DNA of 64,000 nt, from contig NZ_JAEIOJ010000005.1 in NCBI RefSeq assembly GCF_016464305.1, forward strand, positions 124,001 through 188,000, written 5' to 3'. A program made the position numbers and the translations under genes. The number at the start of each line of letters is the position of its first letter. The first letter of the stretch is position 1. A model generated the notes under the pieces. The model had not been told where the DNA came from, ran no database searches, and worked only from the letters and a program-made list of their open reading frames with translations. Shown here piece after piece: positions 24,319 through 33,768 of this stretch. Source of the stretch: Umezawaea beigongshangensis. Lineage in GTDB: Bacteria > Actinomycetota > Actinomycetes > Mycobacteriales > Pseudonocardiaceae.

Positions 24319-25017
24319 TCAGCTGGTCGGGCAGGTGGGTTCGGCCTCGTAGTCGGCGATGATCCAGGTGCCGTTGGTCTGCTTCCGCGTCACGAAGCGG
24401 CCCAGGGCCGGACCGCCCTTGACGGTCATGTCGCACGAGCTGACCTCGACCACGTCGGTGGCGGGGGTGCCGTACAGGGCGTTCGGGAACTCCAGTTGCT
24501 CGTACAGGCCCACGTTGACCACCCGCGCCTTCAGGGTCGTCACCGCCGCCTCGCAGTTCTGGGCGTCGAAGGCCCTCGCGAACCGCTCCCGCCCGTCGTC
24601 GGTGGCGAACAGCTTGCACGCGTTCGGGTTGCCGAAGCCCACGTCCCGGTACACGCCCCGCACCAGTTCGACGGGGCTGGTCCCGGTCACCACGTTGCCC
24701 TGCGACCCGCCGCTGTCGACCGCCGCGTCGGACGGGTCGTCGTCGCCGAAGTAGTGGTCGTGGGCCAGGCCCACCACGATCAGGAAGACCGCGAGGTAGA
24801 GCAGGCGACGCAGCAGCTTGCTGCCGAACAGGGCACGCCAGAAGGACGTGCGCTGCGGTGGTGGCGGCGCCGCGCCGGGCGGGGGTGCGCCGCCGGTCGC
24901 CTGCTGGTAGCGCTGGAACTCCTGGAAGCGCTGGAACTCCTGGAACTGCCGCAGCTGCTCCGGGTCGACGTCGCCCGGCCCCGGCCCGCTCGGTGCCTTC
25001 GGCTGTTCTTCAGTCAC
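24319..25017 (-). CDS. single-span membrane protein with Phe-Gln repeat tail
   Basis: 232 residues from GTG. The cytoplasmic N-terminus has a repeated LRQFQEFQRFQEFQRYQQ stretch (about 20-37) of likely coiled-coil type, then a Pro-rich linker and one membrane helix (LLRRLLYLAVFLIVVGLAHD, about 72-90). The outer domain (about 100-232) contains four Cys in NACKLFA, DAQNCEAA, VSSCDMTV and EPTCPTS, likely two disulfides. It resembles Mce-associated/DUF4878-like NTF2-fold domains, but I cannot name it with certainty. It runs divergently from rplJ. Confidence 0.65.
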   Translation of the reverse strand: MTEEQPKAPSGPGPGDVDPEQLRQFQEFQRFQEFQRYQQATGGAPPPGAAPPPPQRTSFWRALFGSKLLRRLLYLAVFLIVVGLAHDHYFGDDDPSDAAVDSGGSQGNVVTGTSPVELVRGVYRDVGFGNPNACKLFATDDGRERFARAFDAQNCEAAVTTLKARVVNVGLYEQLEFPNALYGTPATDVVEVSSCDMTVKGGPALGRFVTRKQTNGTWIIADYEAEPTCPTS

Positions 25018-25191
25018 CCGGCAATCATGCCGATTTGGAGACCGGGTGAGGAGTCCCGTACGCTGACGGCAGTTCCACCGAAGACCGCTGGTCTCCTCCT
25101 GTTCTGACGGGAGGACGAAGACTCCGATCCGGAGCGGCCCGCGCAGGAGGACGAGGCGAGAACTCGGCGTTTCAACGCCCATGATCTTTTT

Positions 25192-25222
25192 ACGCCCCGT
25201 GCCACTGCGCCGGGGCGTTTTT
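25192..25222 (+). terminator. attenuator-type hairpin in the rplJ leader
   Basis: ACGCCCCG pairs with CGGGGCGT across a 11-base loop and is followed by a run of T (to 25222), a textbook intrinsic terminator only 55 bases before rplJ. Upstream (25090-25190) lie several self-complementary stretches. This fits an L10-type autoregulatory leader in which L10(L12)4 binding controls read-through; I identify it from position and the terminator only. Confidence 0.6.
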
Positions 25223-25277
25223 GCGTGTCGGGGACCTCTCGGCCGACCAGCACCACCAGCCCAGAGAGGAGGCGATC

Positions 25278-25841
25278 ATGGCGAAGCCCAGCAAGGTGTC
25301 GGCCGTCGCCGAGATCACGGACAAGTTCCGTGGCAGCTCGGCCGCAGTCGTCACCGAATACCGCGGCCTCTCCATGGCGCAGCTCACCACGCTGCGTCGC
25401 GCTCTCGGCGCGGGCACCACGTACACCGTCGCGAAGAACACGCTGGTCAAGCGTGCCGCTGAGGACGCCGGAGTCCAGGGCCTCGAGTCCCTGCTCGTCG
25501 GCCCGACCGCGATCGCCTTCATCGAAGGTGAGCCGGTCGACGCCGCCAAGGCCCTCCGCGACTTCGCGAAGGACAACAAGGCCCTGGTCATCAAGGGCGG
25601 CTACATGGAAGGCCGCCCGCTCACGGTCGACGAGGTCACCCGCATCGCGGACCTCGAGAGCCGTGAGGTGCTGCTCGCCAAGCTGGCGGGCGCGATGAAG
25701 GGCAACCTGGCCAAGGCAGCGGGTCTGTTCAACGCCCCCGCCTCCCAGGTCGCCCGTCTGGCCGCTGCTCTGCAGGAGAAGAAGGCTTCGGAGGCCCCCG
25801 CCGCCGACGCCGACGCTCCGGCCGAGCCCGCCGAGAGCTGA
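25278..25841 (+). CDS. rplJ: 50S ribosomal protein L10
   Basis: 187 residues; [20 protein letters not shown] start and [15 protein letters not shown] core. It carries the C-terminal helix that binds L7/L12 dimers, followed by an Ala/Glu/Pro-rich acidic tail common in actinobacteria. GAGAGGAGG precedes the ATG. With rplL 66 bases downstream it forms the stalk-protein operon, with a candidate attenuator ahead of it. Confidence 0.97.
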   Translation: MAKPSKVSAVAEITDKFRGSSAAVVTEYRGLSMAQLTTLRRALGAGTTYTVAKNTLVKRAAEDAGVQGLESLLVGPTAIAFIEGEPVDAAKALRDFAKDNKALVIKGGYMEGRPLTVDEVTRIADLESREVLLAKLAGAMKGNLAKAAGLFNAPASQVARLAAALQEKKASEAPAADADAPAEPAES

Positions 25842-25907
25842 TCCACACACCCCACACTCGCGTCCGGCCGCAAATCGGGCGTTGATCGTCTAGAAAGGAC
25901 CGCCACC

Positions 25908-26294
25908 ATGGCGAAGCTCAGCACCGACGAGCTGCTCGACGCGTTCAAGGAGATGACCCTCCTCGAGCTGTCCGAGTTCGTGAAGCAGTTCGAGGAGACC
26001 TTCGAGGTCACCGCCGCGGCTCCGGTCGCCGTCGCCGCCGCTGCCGGCCCCGGCGCTGCTGCCCCCGCCGAGGAGGAGAAGGACGAGTTCGACGTCGTCC
26101 TCGAGTCCGCCGGTGACAAGAAGATCCAGGTCATCAAGGTCGTCCGCGAGGTCGTCTCCGGCCTGGGCCTGAAGGAGGCCAAGGAGCTCGTCGAGAGCGC
26201 GCCGAAGCCGATCCTGGAGAAGGTCGCCAAGGACGCCGCCGAGGCCGCCAAGGAGAAGCTGGAGGCCGCCGGCGCCAAGATCACCCTCAAGTGA
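25908..26294 (+). CDS. rplL: 50S ribosomal protein L7/L12
   Basis: 128 residues. N-terminal dimerisation domain ([20 protein letters not shown]), Ala-rich hinge (about 45-60), and the factor-binding C-domain with [20 protein letters not shown]. It recruits elongation factors to the ribosome. GAAAGGA lies upstream. A strong terminator follows at 26313, closing the operon. Confidence 0.97.
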   Translation: MAKLSTDELLDAFKEMTLLELSEFVKQFEETFEVTAAAPVAVAAAAGPGAAAPAEEEKDEFDVVLESAGDKKIQVIKVVREVVSGLGLKEAKELVESAPKPILEKVAKDAAEAAKEKLEAAGAKITLK

Positions 26295-26312
26295 TCTAGC
26301 ACCGCAGCTCCA

Positions 26313-26346
26313 CGAGGGCGGACACCCCACCGGGTGTCCGCCCTCG
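26313..26346 (+). terminator. terminator after rplL
   Basis: A 15-bp perfect stem CGAGGGCGGACACCC with loop CACC, followed by TTCTCTTTT, 19 bases after the rplL stop. Confidence 0.92.
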
Positions 26347-26494
26347 TTCTCTTTTCCCCGGCCGGTCGGTGTTACCGGGATGTGACGTCTCCGGACCGAC
26401 CGGGGAGTAACCACCGCTGACCGGGCTCGTTGAGCCAGGGTGACGCCGGTCTCCCCGGTGTCGACGACGTTGTCGGACTTCGGGCGGAGGTGCC

Positions 26495-27601
26495 ATGGGC
26501 GTCGAGGTGGTCGTCGAGGGCCTGAGCAAGTCCTTCGGCAAGCAGGCCATCTGGCGAGACGTGTCCCTGACGCTGCCCGCTGGCGAGGTCAGCGTGATGC
26601 TCGGCCCGTCCGGCACGGGCAAGTCCGTGTTCCTGAAGTCCCTGGTCGGCCTGCTCAAGCCCGAGAGGGGCAGGATCGTCATCAACGGCACCGACCTCGT
26701 GCGGTGCTCGGAGAGCCGTCTCTACGAGATCCGCAAGATGTTCGGCGTGCTGTTCCAGGACGGCGCGCTGTTCGGCTCGATGAACCTCTTCGACAACGTG
26801 GCGTTCCCGCTGCGCGAGCACACCCGCAAGACCGAGGCCGAGGTCAGGCGGATCGTGCTGGAGAAGATGGAGATGGTCGGTCTCGTCGGCGCGGAGCGCA
26901 AGCTCCCCGGTGAGATCTCCGGCGGCATGCGCAAGCGCGCCGGACTGGCTCGCGCGCTGGTGCTGGACCCGGAGATCATCCTGTGCGACGAGCCGGACTC
27001 CGGCCTCGACCCGGTCCGCACGGCGTACCTGAGCCAGCTCCTGATCGACCTGAACGCGCAGATCGACGCGACGATCCTCATCGTCACGCACAACATCACG
27101 GTGGCGCGGACCGTCCCGGACAACCTGGGGATGCTGTTCCGCCGCGAGCTGGTGATGTTCGGTCCGCGCGAGGTGCTGCTGACCAGCGACGAACCCGTCG
27201 TGGCGCAGTTCCTCAACGGCCGCCGCCTCGGCCCGATCGGCATGTCCGAGGAGAAGGACCAGGCCACGATGGCCGCGGAGCTGGCGCACCGGGAGGCCGG
27301 GCACGCCGACGGCGCTCCCGACGAGGACGTGCGCGGGGTCGTCCCGCAGCTCGAACCGACGCCCGGCCTGCCGCCGCGCGGCGCGGTGCGCCGTCGCAAG
27401 GACCGGGTGATGAGCATCGTCCACACGCTGCCGGCCGACGCCCAGCAGGGCATCGTCGCGAGCCTCACCCCCGAGGAGCAGGAGCGCTACGGCGTGCTCG
27501 CCGCGAACGCGGGCGGCCCGGCTCTCACGCCGAGCCCGGTGCCGCGGGTGGCCCGGCTCCCGGAGACGGGACGGCACAGCCGGGGCGGGGGCGACGCGTG
27601 A
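26495..27601 (+). CDS. mkl: Mce transporter ATPase (Mkl/MceG type)
   Basis: 368 residues. ABC ATPase with Walker A GPSGTGKS (about 38-45), signature ISGGMRKRAGLARAL, Walker B IILCDEPDSGLDPV and switch His in IVTHNITVA. The SGGMRKR form is that of Mce/Mla-type ATPases. The C-terminal ~110 residues form the extra tail typical of MceG, thought to stabilise the complex. It powers lipid or sterol uptake through the YrbE permeases. It overlaps the first yrbE gene by four bases; in Mycobacterium mceG is separate from mce operons, here it heads one. Confidence 0.9.
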   Translation: MGVEVVVEGLSKSFGKQAIWRDVSLTLPAGEVSVMLGPSGTGKSVFLKSLVGLLKPERGRIVINGTDLVRCSESRLYEIRKMFGVLFQDGALFGSMNLFDNVAFPLREHTRKTEAEVRRIVLEKMEMVGLVGAERKLPGEISGGMRKRAGLARALVLDPEIILCDEPDSGLDPVRTAYLSQLLIDLNAQIDATILIVTHNITVARTVPDNLGMLFRRELVMFGPREVLLTSDEPVVAQFLNGRRLGPIGMSEEKDQATMAAELAHREAGHADGAPDEDVRGVVPQLEPTPGLPPRGAVRRRKDRVMSIVHTLPADAQQGIVASLTPEEQERYGVLAANAGGPALTPSPVPRVARLPETGRHSRGGGDA

Positions 27602-28386
27602 CCGCGCCCGGCGCGTCGTTCCCCGGCGCCGGTGCGCTCGCCGAGGCGGGCAAGCTGTTCGCGCTGGCCGCCGACGTGGCGCGCTCGACGTTCCGCAGGC
27701 CGTTCCAGTTCCGCGAGTTCGTCCAGCAGAGCTGGTTCATCGTCAGCGTCACGATCCTGCCGACCGCCCTGGTGTCGATCCCGTTCGGGGCGGTCATCGC
27801 GCTCCAGCTCGGCTCGCTGACCCGGCAGATCGGCGCGCAGTCGTTCACCGGCGCGGCGAGCGTGCTGGCGATCATCCAGCAGGCCAGCCCGATCGTGACC
27901 GCGCTGCTCATCGCCGGCGCCGGCGGTTCCGCGATCTGCGCCGACCTGGGGTCGCGCACGATCCGCGAGGAGATCGACGCGATGAAGGTGCTCGGCGTCT
28001 CGCCGGTGCAGCGCCTCGTCGTGCCGCGCGTGCTGGCCGCCATGCTGGTCAGCGTCCTGCTCAACGGCATGGTCAGCGTCGTCGGCGTGATGGGCGGCTA
28101 CTTCTTCAACGTGATCCTCCAGGACGGCACGCCCGGCGCGTACCTGGCGAGCTTCTCGGCGCTGGCCCAGCTCCCCGACCTGTGGATCTCCGAGTTCAAG
28201 GCGCTGATCTTCGGTCTCATCGCGGGCGTCGTCGCCGCCTACCGCGGCCTCAACCCGTCCGGCGGCCCGAAGGGCGTGGGCGACGCCGTGAACCAGGCCG
28301 TCGTGATCACGTTCCTGCTGCTGTTCTTCGTGAACTTCGTGCTCACCACGATCTACCTCCAGGTCGTCCCGGCGAAGGGGAGCTGA
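27598..28386 (+). CDS. yrbEA: YrbE/MlaE-family permease, first subunit
   Basis: 262 residues from GTG overlapping the mkl stop (GTGA). Five to six membrane helices, with the MlaE family block SAICADLGSRTIREEIDAMK (Glu/Glu coupling helix toward the ATPase) and GVVAAYRGLNPSGGPKGVG at the C-terminal end. Together with the next gene product it forms the inner-membrane channel of the Mce system. Confidence 0.92.
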   Translation: MTAPGASFPGAGALAEAGKLFALAADVARSTFRRPFQFREFVQQSWFIVSVTILPTALVSIPFGAVIALQLGSLTRQIGAQSFTGAASVLAIIQQASPIVTALLIAGAGGSAICADLGSRTIREEIDAMKVLGVSPVQRLVVPRVLAAMLVSVLLNGMVSVVGVMGGYFFNVILQDGTPGAYLASFSALAQLPDLWISEFKALIFGLIAGVVAAYRGLNPSGGPKGVGDAVNQAVVITFLLLFFVNFVLTTIYLQVVPAKGS

Positions 28387-28390
28387 GCGG

Positions 28391-29230
28391 ATGGCCACCA
28401 TCGGCGAGCGGGCGCGGCGCGCGGGACGCCGCCCGCTGGAGACGCTGGACACCCTCGGCGACCAGATGTCGTTCTACCTGCGCGCGCTGGCGTGGGTGCC
28501 GCGCGCGCTGCGCCGCTACCCGCGCGAGACGCTGCGCCTGCTGGCCGAGGTGAGCTTCGGCAGCGGCGCGCTCGCGGTCATCGGCGGCACGATCGGCGTG
28601 ATGGTCGGCATGTCCGTGTTCACCGGCACGGTCGTGGGCCTGCAGGGCTTCACCGCGCTGAACCAGCTCGGCACGTCGGCGTTCGCGGGCTTCGTCTCGG
28701 CGTACTTCAACACCCGCGAGATCGCGCCGCTGGTCGCCGGGCTGGCGCTGTCGGCGACCGTGGGCTCCGGCTTCACCGCGCAGCTCGGCGCGATGCGGAT
28801 CTCCGAGGAGATCGACGCCCTGGAGGTCATGGGCATCCCGAGCCTGCCGTACCTGGTGACCACGCGGATCGTCGCGGGGTTCGTCGCGATCGTCCCGCTG
28901 TACGTGGTGGGCCTGCTGACGTCCTACCTGGCCGCGAGAACGATCACGGTCGAGTTCTACGGCCAGTCGGCCGGGACCTACGACCACTACTTCACCCTGT
29001 TCCTGCCACCGGTGGACGTGCTCTGGTCGTTCGCCAAGGTGCTCGTCTTCGCCGTCGTGATCATCATGACCCACTGCTACTACGGCTACCGCGCCAGCGG
29101 CGGGCCCGCGGGCGTCGGCATCGCGGTGGGCCGCGCGGTGCGCACCGCGATCGTCACGACGAGCCTGCTGGACTTCTTCCTCAGCCTCGCGATCTGGGGC
29201 ACCACGACGACGGTGAGGATCGCCGGATGA
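28391..29230 (+). CDS. yrbEB: YrbE/MlaE-family permease, second subunit
   Basis: 279 residues, four bases after the first permease. It shows the same block in slightly different form (GSGFTAQLGAMRISEEIDAL) and YYGYRASGGPAGVGIAVGRA near the end. The pairing of two different YrbE subunits is standard in actinobacterial mce operons. Its stop overlaps the start of mceA (ATGA). Confidence 0.92.
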   Translation: MATIGERARRAGRRPLETLDTLGDQMSFYLRALAWVPRALRRYPRETLRLLAEVSFGSGALAVIGGTIGVMVGMSVFTGTVVGLQGFTALNQLGTSAFAGFVSAYFNTREIAPLVAGLALSATVGSGFTAQLGAMRISEEIDALEVMGIPSLPYLVTTRIVAGFVAIVPLYVVGLLTSYLAARTITVEFYGQSAGTYDHYFTLFLPPVDVLWSFAKVLVFAVVIIMTHCYYGYRASGGPAGVGIAVGRAVRTAIVTTSLLDFFLSLAIWGTTTTVRIAG

Positions 29231-30558
29231 CGACCCTGCGCCGCCGTTCGCTCGGTCTCGTGCTGCTCGCGGTGATCGTGCTGTTCCTCTGGTTCACCCT
29301 CGCCCTCCACGGCAAGGCGTTCACGAAGGTCGTCACGGTCACGCTGCGCACCGACAGCGTCGGCAACCAGCTCCAGACCGCGTCGGACGTGAAGGTCCGC
29401 GGGCTGCTGGTGGGCGAGGTCCGCGCGATCCGCACCACCGGCGACGGCGCGGAGCTGGAGCTCGCGCTGCAACCGGACAAGGCCGGTCTGATCCCGCGCA
29501 ACGTCTCCGCGCGGCTGCTGCCGAAGACGCTGTTCGGCGAGCGCTACGTGAACCTGGTGCTGCCGGAGGACCCGTCGCCCGGCCACCTCGCCGCCGGTGA
29601 CGTGATCCCGCAGGACCGCTCCAGCAGCGCGATCGAGCTGGAGCGGGTGCTGGCCGACCTGATGCCGGTGCTCCAGGCCGTGCAGCCGGAGAAGCTGTCG
29701 ACGACGCTGACGGCGCTGTCGCAGGCGCTCGACGGTCGCGGGAAGCCGCTGGGGGAGACCCTGGTGTCGCTGGACGCGTACCTCGGCGAGCTGAACCCGC
29801 ACCTGCCCGCGCTGAAGGACGACATCAGCAAGCTCGCCGACGTCTCGGACGTCTACGCCGACGCCGCCCCCGACCTGCTCCAGGCGCTGAACGACCTGAC
29901 CGTCACGGCGAACACCGTCGCGGAGCAGCGCGACGCCCTGCTGAACGTCTACGGCACGCTCACCACCGCGTCGAACGACCTGACGAACTTCCTCACCGCG
30001 AACCGGAACAACCTGATCCAGCTCGCGGACACCGGCCGGCCGACGCTGGAGCTGCTCGCGAAGTACGCCCCCGAGTACCCGTGCCTGCTCGAACAGCTCA
30101 CGGAGTTCAAGCCGATCATCCGGCAGGCGTTCGGCGAGGGCACCGACGAGCCGGGCCTGCACATCACGCTGGAGATCACGAACAACCGGGGGAAGTACGT
30201 GCCGGGCCGGGACGAGCCGGAGTACGGCGACCGGCGCGGCCCGCGCTGCTACGACCTCGTGCCGCGGCCCGACCCGTTCCCGCAGTACCCGCCGGACGGG
30301 CCGGTGCGCGACGGCTCGGTGCCGCCGCCGGGGGCGCGGTCGACGAGCGACGGGCTGCTGCCGCCCGCGACGTCCGCCGGTGGCACGGGCACCTCGGCCG
30401 TGGAGTCGAGCGCCAACCTGGCCAACACCCCCGAGGAGCAGCGCTTCCTCGGTGTTCTCGTCGGCCCGCAGCTGGGGCTGGAGCCGGACCAGGTGCCCGG
30501 CTGGAGCAGCCTGCTGCTGGGGCCGCTGTACCGCGGAGCGGAGGTGACGGTGCGATGA
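29227..30558 (+). CDS. mceA: Mce-family protein A
   Basis: 443 residues. One N-terminal membrane anchor (LGLVLLAVIVLFLWFTLAL), then the MlaD/MCE domain (about 35-120, with ASDVKVRGLLVGEVRAI), a long helical region, and a Pro-rich C-terminal tail (PRPDPFPQYPPDGP). MCE subunits make a hydrophobic tunnel across the envelope for lipids. First of six consecutive mce genes, each overlapping the next, so equal amounts of the six should be produced. Confidence 0.9.
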   Translation: MTTLRRRSLGLVLLAVIVLFLWFTLALHGKAFTKVVTVTLRTDSVGNQLQTASDVKVRGLLVGEVRAIRTTGDGAELELALQPDKAGLIPRNVSARLLPKTLFGERYVNLVLPEDPSPGHLAAGDVIPQDRSSSAIELERVLADLMPVLQAVQPEKLSTTLTALSQALDGRGKPLGETLVSLDAYLGELNPHLPALKDDISKLADVSDVYADAAPDLLQALNDLTVTANTVAEQRDALLNVYGTLTTASNDLTNFLTANRNNLIQLADTGRPTLELLAKYAPEYPCLLEQLTEFKPIIRQAFGEGTDEPGLHITLEITNNRGKYVPGRDEPEYGDRRGPRCYDLVPRPDPFPQYPPDGPVRDGSVPPPGARSTSDGLLPPATSAGGTGTSAVESSANLANTPEEQRFLGVLVGPQLGLEPDQVPGWSSLLLGPLYRGAEVTVR

Positions 30559-31586
30559 GGGGACTGGTCGCGCCGCTGGTGAAACTGCTGGTCTTCGCGC
30601 TGGTCACGATCACGGCCACCACGGTGCTGGCGGTCACGATCGCCAACACGAGCTTCGGCGACACCACCGGCTACCGGGCGCGCTTCACCGACGCGACCGC
30701 GCTGAACGCCGGCGACGACGTCCGCATCGCCGGGGTGCGCGTCGGCCAGGTCGACGACGTCCGCGTCGTGGACCGCCGGATCGCCGAGGTCGCGTTCTCC
30801 CTGGACGGCGACCGCGCGCTGCCCGACTCGGTCACCGCGACGATCAAGTACCGCAACCTGGTGGGGCAGCGCTACCTGGCGCTGGAGCAGGGCGCGGGGT
30901 CGACCGGCGGCGTGCTGGAGGCCGGCGGGGTGATCCCGCTGGAGCGCACGAAACCGGCCCTGGACCTGACGCTGCTGTTCAACGGCTTCAAGCCGCTGTT
31001 CCAGGCGCTGAACCCGGACGACGTGAACACGCTGTCGCACGAGATCGTCGCGGTGCTCCAGGGCGAGGGCGGCACCGTCAGCAGCCTCCTGTCGCACACC
31101 GCGTCGCTCACGTCGACGCTCGCGAGCAAGGACCAGGTCATCGGCGAGGTCGTCGACAACCTCAACTCCGTGCTGGACACGGTGAACTCGCGCGGCGAGA
31201 CGCTGTCCTCGCTCGTGATCACCCTCCAGCAGCTCGTGTCGGGCCTCGCGCAGGACCGCGAGCCGATCGGCGACGCGATCACCGCGCTGTCCGACCTGAC
31301 CGGCACCACCGCCGGTCTGCTCGAGGACGCGCGCCAGCCGCTGAAGGACGACATCGCCGGGCTCGGCGTCGTGGCGCGGAACCTCGGCGACAGCGGTGAC
31401 GTGATCGAGGGCGTCCTCCAGCGGATGCCGAACAAGCTGGAGACCGTCACCCGCACCGCGACCTACGGCTCCTGGTTCAACTTCTTCCTGTGCGAGGCGG
31501 GCGGGCAGGTCGCGGTGCCGCCGCTGATCAGCACGCCCGTGCAGATCACCGCACTGCCCGTGACGCAGCAGAGGTGCCGCCGATGA
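30555..31586 (+). CDS. mceB: Mce-family protein B
   Basis: 343 residues. Membrane anchor VKLLVFALVTITATTVLAVT followed by the MCE domain with LNAGDDVRIAGVRVGQVDDV. The rest is predicted helical, with WFNFFLCEAGGQV near the end like mycobacterial MceB. Four-base ATGA overlaps on both sides. It forms part of the heteromeric tunnel. Confidence 0.9.
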   Translation: MRGLVAPLVKLLVFALVTITATTVLAVTIANTSFGDTTGYRARFTDATALNAGDDVRIAGVRVGQVDDVRVVDRRIAEVAFSLDGDRALPDSVTATIKYRNLVGQRYLALEQGAGSTGGVLEAGGVIPLERTKPALDLTLLFNGFKPLFQALNPDDVNTLSHEIVAVLQGEGGTVSSLLSHTASLTSTLASKDQVIGEVVDNLNSVLDTVNSRGETLSSLVITLQQLVSGLAQDREPIGDAITALSDLTGTTAGLLEDARQPLKDDIAGLGVVARNLGDSGDVIEGVLQRMPNKLETVTRTATYGSWFNFFLCEAGGQVAVPPLISTPVQITALPVTQQRCRR

Positions 31587-32602
31587 CGCCGTTCTCCGAG
31601 CGCGACCCGGTGAAGGCGGGGGCGGTGGGCCTCACGGTCGTCGTGCTGCTGCTGCTCACCGCGTTCTACTCCGACGACCTGCCGATCGTCGGCGGCGGCA
31701 CGACGTACTCGGCCGACTTCTCCGAGTCCGCCGGGCTGGTGCCGGGCAACGAGGTGCGCGTCGCGGGCGTCAAGGTCGGCAAGGTCAGCCGGGTCGAGCT
31801 GGCGGGCGACCACGTGCGGGTCGCGTTCAAGGTCAGGGACGCCTGGCTGGGCGACCGGACGACCGCCGCCATCCGCATCAAGACCCTGCTGGGCCAGAAG
31901 TTCCTCGCGCTCGACCCGCGGGGCACCGTGCCGCTGGACCCCGGCGCGTCGATCGGCCGCGAGCGCACGATGGCGCCCTACGACGTGCAGGAGGCGTTCA
32001 ACGGGCTGGCCGGGACCGTCGGGCGGATCGACACCGAGCAGCTCGCCCAGAGCTTCGAGGTCCTCTCCGACACGTTCGCCGACACCCCGCAGGACGTGCG
32101 CGGCGCGCTCGACGGCCTGTCCGCGCTGTCGCGGACGATCTCCTCCCGCGACGAGCAGTTCGCGACGCTGCTGGCGGGCACGAGGGAGATCTCGACGACG
32201 CTGGCCGACCGCAACGAGCAGTTCGAGAAGCTGCTCTCCGACGGCAACCTGCTGCTCGGCGAGGTCCGCGAGCGCCGGGACGCGATCTCCGCGCTGCTCA
32301 CCGGCACGCGCGCGCTGTCCGCGCAGCTCTCCGGGCTCGTCGCGGACAACGGCGAGCAGCTGCGGCCCGCCCTGGAGCAGCTCGAACGGGTCACCGCGAT
32401 CCTCCAGCGCAACCAGGACGACCTGGCGAGGGCCATCGAGCTGACCGCGCCGTTCTACCGGGTGTTCGCCAACACCCTCGGCAACGGGCGCTGGTTCGAC
32501 GTCTACATCTGCGGCCTGCTGCCGCCGTCGGTGGACCTCGGCCTCGTCGGCTTCAACGACGCGGGCTGCCTCCCGCCGGGTGTTCAGGAGGGCGGCCGAT
32601 GA
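31583..32602 (+). CDS. mceC: Mce-family protein C
   Basis: 339 residues. Anchor VKAGAVGLTVVVLLLLTAFY, MCE domain with LVPGNEVRVAGVKVGKVSRV, then a long coiled helical part (RTISSRDEQFATLLAGTREI). WFDVYICGLLPPSVDLG near the C-terminus is typical of MceC. Overlaps mceB and mceD by four bases. Confidence 0.9.
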   Translation: MTPFSERDPVKAGAVGLTVVVLLLLTAFYSDDLPIVGGGTTYSADFSESAGLVPGNEVRVAGVKVGKVSRVELAGDHVRVAFKVRDAWLGDRTTAAIRIKTLLGQKFLALDPRGTVPLDPGASIGRERTMAPYDVQEAFNGLAGTVGRIDTEQLAQSFEVLSDTFADTPQDVRGALDGLSALSRTISSRDEQFATLLAGTREISTTLADRNEQFEKLLSDGNLLLGEVRERRDAISALLTGTRALSAQLSGLVADNGEQLRPALEQLERVTAILQRNQDDLARAIELTAPFYRVFANTLGNGRWFDVYICGLLPPSVDLGLVGFNDAGCLPPGVQEGGR

Positions 32603-33768
32603 CGGTCACGGGCAGGCTGGGCCGGACGGTCGCGATGGCGTGCGTGCTGGCGCTGGTCGCCGCCGTCGCCGTGTGGTGGGTCTTCGCCGGGGCGAACGGC
32701 AGGCGGGTCACCGCGATCTTCGGCTCGGCGGTCGGCGTGTACGCGGGCTCCGACGTGCGGGTGCTCGGCGTGCGGGTCGGCACCATCACCGAGGTGGTGC
32801 CGCAGGGCGAGGTCGTGCGCGTCGTCATGGCGCTGGACCGCGCGGTGGCCGTGCCGGCGTCCGCGCAGGCCGTGGTGGTCGCGCCGAGCGTCGTCAGCGA
32901 CCGCTACGTGCAGCTCGCCCCGGCGTTCACCGGCGGGGAGACGCTGGGGGAGAACGCGACGATCCCCCGCGAGCGCACGGCGACGCCGATCGAGCTGGAC
33001 CAGCTCTACGAGAGCCTGGAGCGGCTCACCACCGCGCTCGGGCCGGACGGAGCCAACGCCGACGGCGCGCTGTCGGACCTGCTGGACACCGCAGCGGACA
33101 ACCTCGACGGCAACGGCCAGGCCCTCAAGGACACGATCACGCGGCTCGGGCAGGCCACCAGGACGCTCTCCGGGTCGCAGGAGGACCTGTTCGCCACCGT
33201 GGACGACCTCCAGCGGTTCACCGGGATGCTCGCCGCGAACGACAGCCGCGTGCGCGACCTCAACGCCCAGCTCGCCGACGTCGCCGGGTTCCTCGCCGAC
33301 GACCGGGAGGACCTCGGCGCCGCGCTGACCGAGCTGGCGACGGCGCTCGCCGACGTGCAGGGCTTCATCCGGGACAACCGGGAGCAGATCCGGGTGAACG
33401 TGGACCAGCTCGCCGCGATCACCGGGGTGCTCGTGGACCAGCGGGCCGCGCTCGCCGAGACCCTCGACGTGGCGCCGCTCGCGCTGGGCAACCTCCAGAA
33501 CACCTACAACGCCGCGTCGGGAACGCTCGACACCAGGGCGAACATCAACGAGCTGAACCAGCCGCCGATCGTGCTGGTCTGCAAGCTGCTCCAGCAGGGC
33601 ACGCCGACCGGCCTGCCGCCGGTGCTGTCGGACACGTGCGCGCAGCTGGAGCCGATCCTGTCCGGCGCGGTCCCGCTGCCCACCCCGGCGCAGGCGCTGA
33701 ACTCGCTGCAGAACGGCCAGCTCCCCCTGCCGCTGGTCGCGCAGGTCACCGGACGGGGGGTGTCGTGA
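32599..33768 (+). CDS. mceD: Mce-family protein D
   Basis: 389 residues. Anchor VAMACVLALVAAVAVWWVFA, MCE domain VYAGSDVRVLGVRVGTITEV, long helical region and a short Pro-containing C-terminus (LPTPAQALNSLQNG). Starts inside the mceC stop and ends on the mceE start (one-base overlap with the ATG at 33768). Confidence 0.9.
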   Translation: MTVTGRLGRTVAMACVLALVAAVAVWWVFAGANGRRVTAIFGSAVGVYAGSDVRVLGVRVGTITEVVPQGEVVRVVMALDRAVAVPASAQAVVVAPSVVSDRYVQLAPAFTGGETLGENATIPRERTATPIELDQLYESLERLTTALGPDGANADGALSDLLDTAADNLDGNGQALKDTITRLGQATRTLSGSQEDLFATVDDLQRFTGMLAANDSRVRDLNAQLADVAGFLADDREDLGAALTELATALADVQGFIRDNREQIRVNVDQLAAITGVLVDQRAALAETLDVAPLALGNLQNTYNAASGTLDTRANINELNQPPIVLVCKLLQQGTPTGLPPVLSDTCAQLEPILSGAVPLPTPAQALNSLQNGQLPLPLVAQVTGRGVS

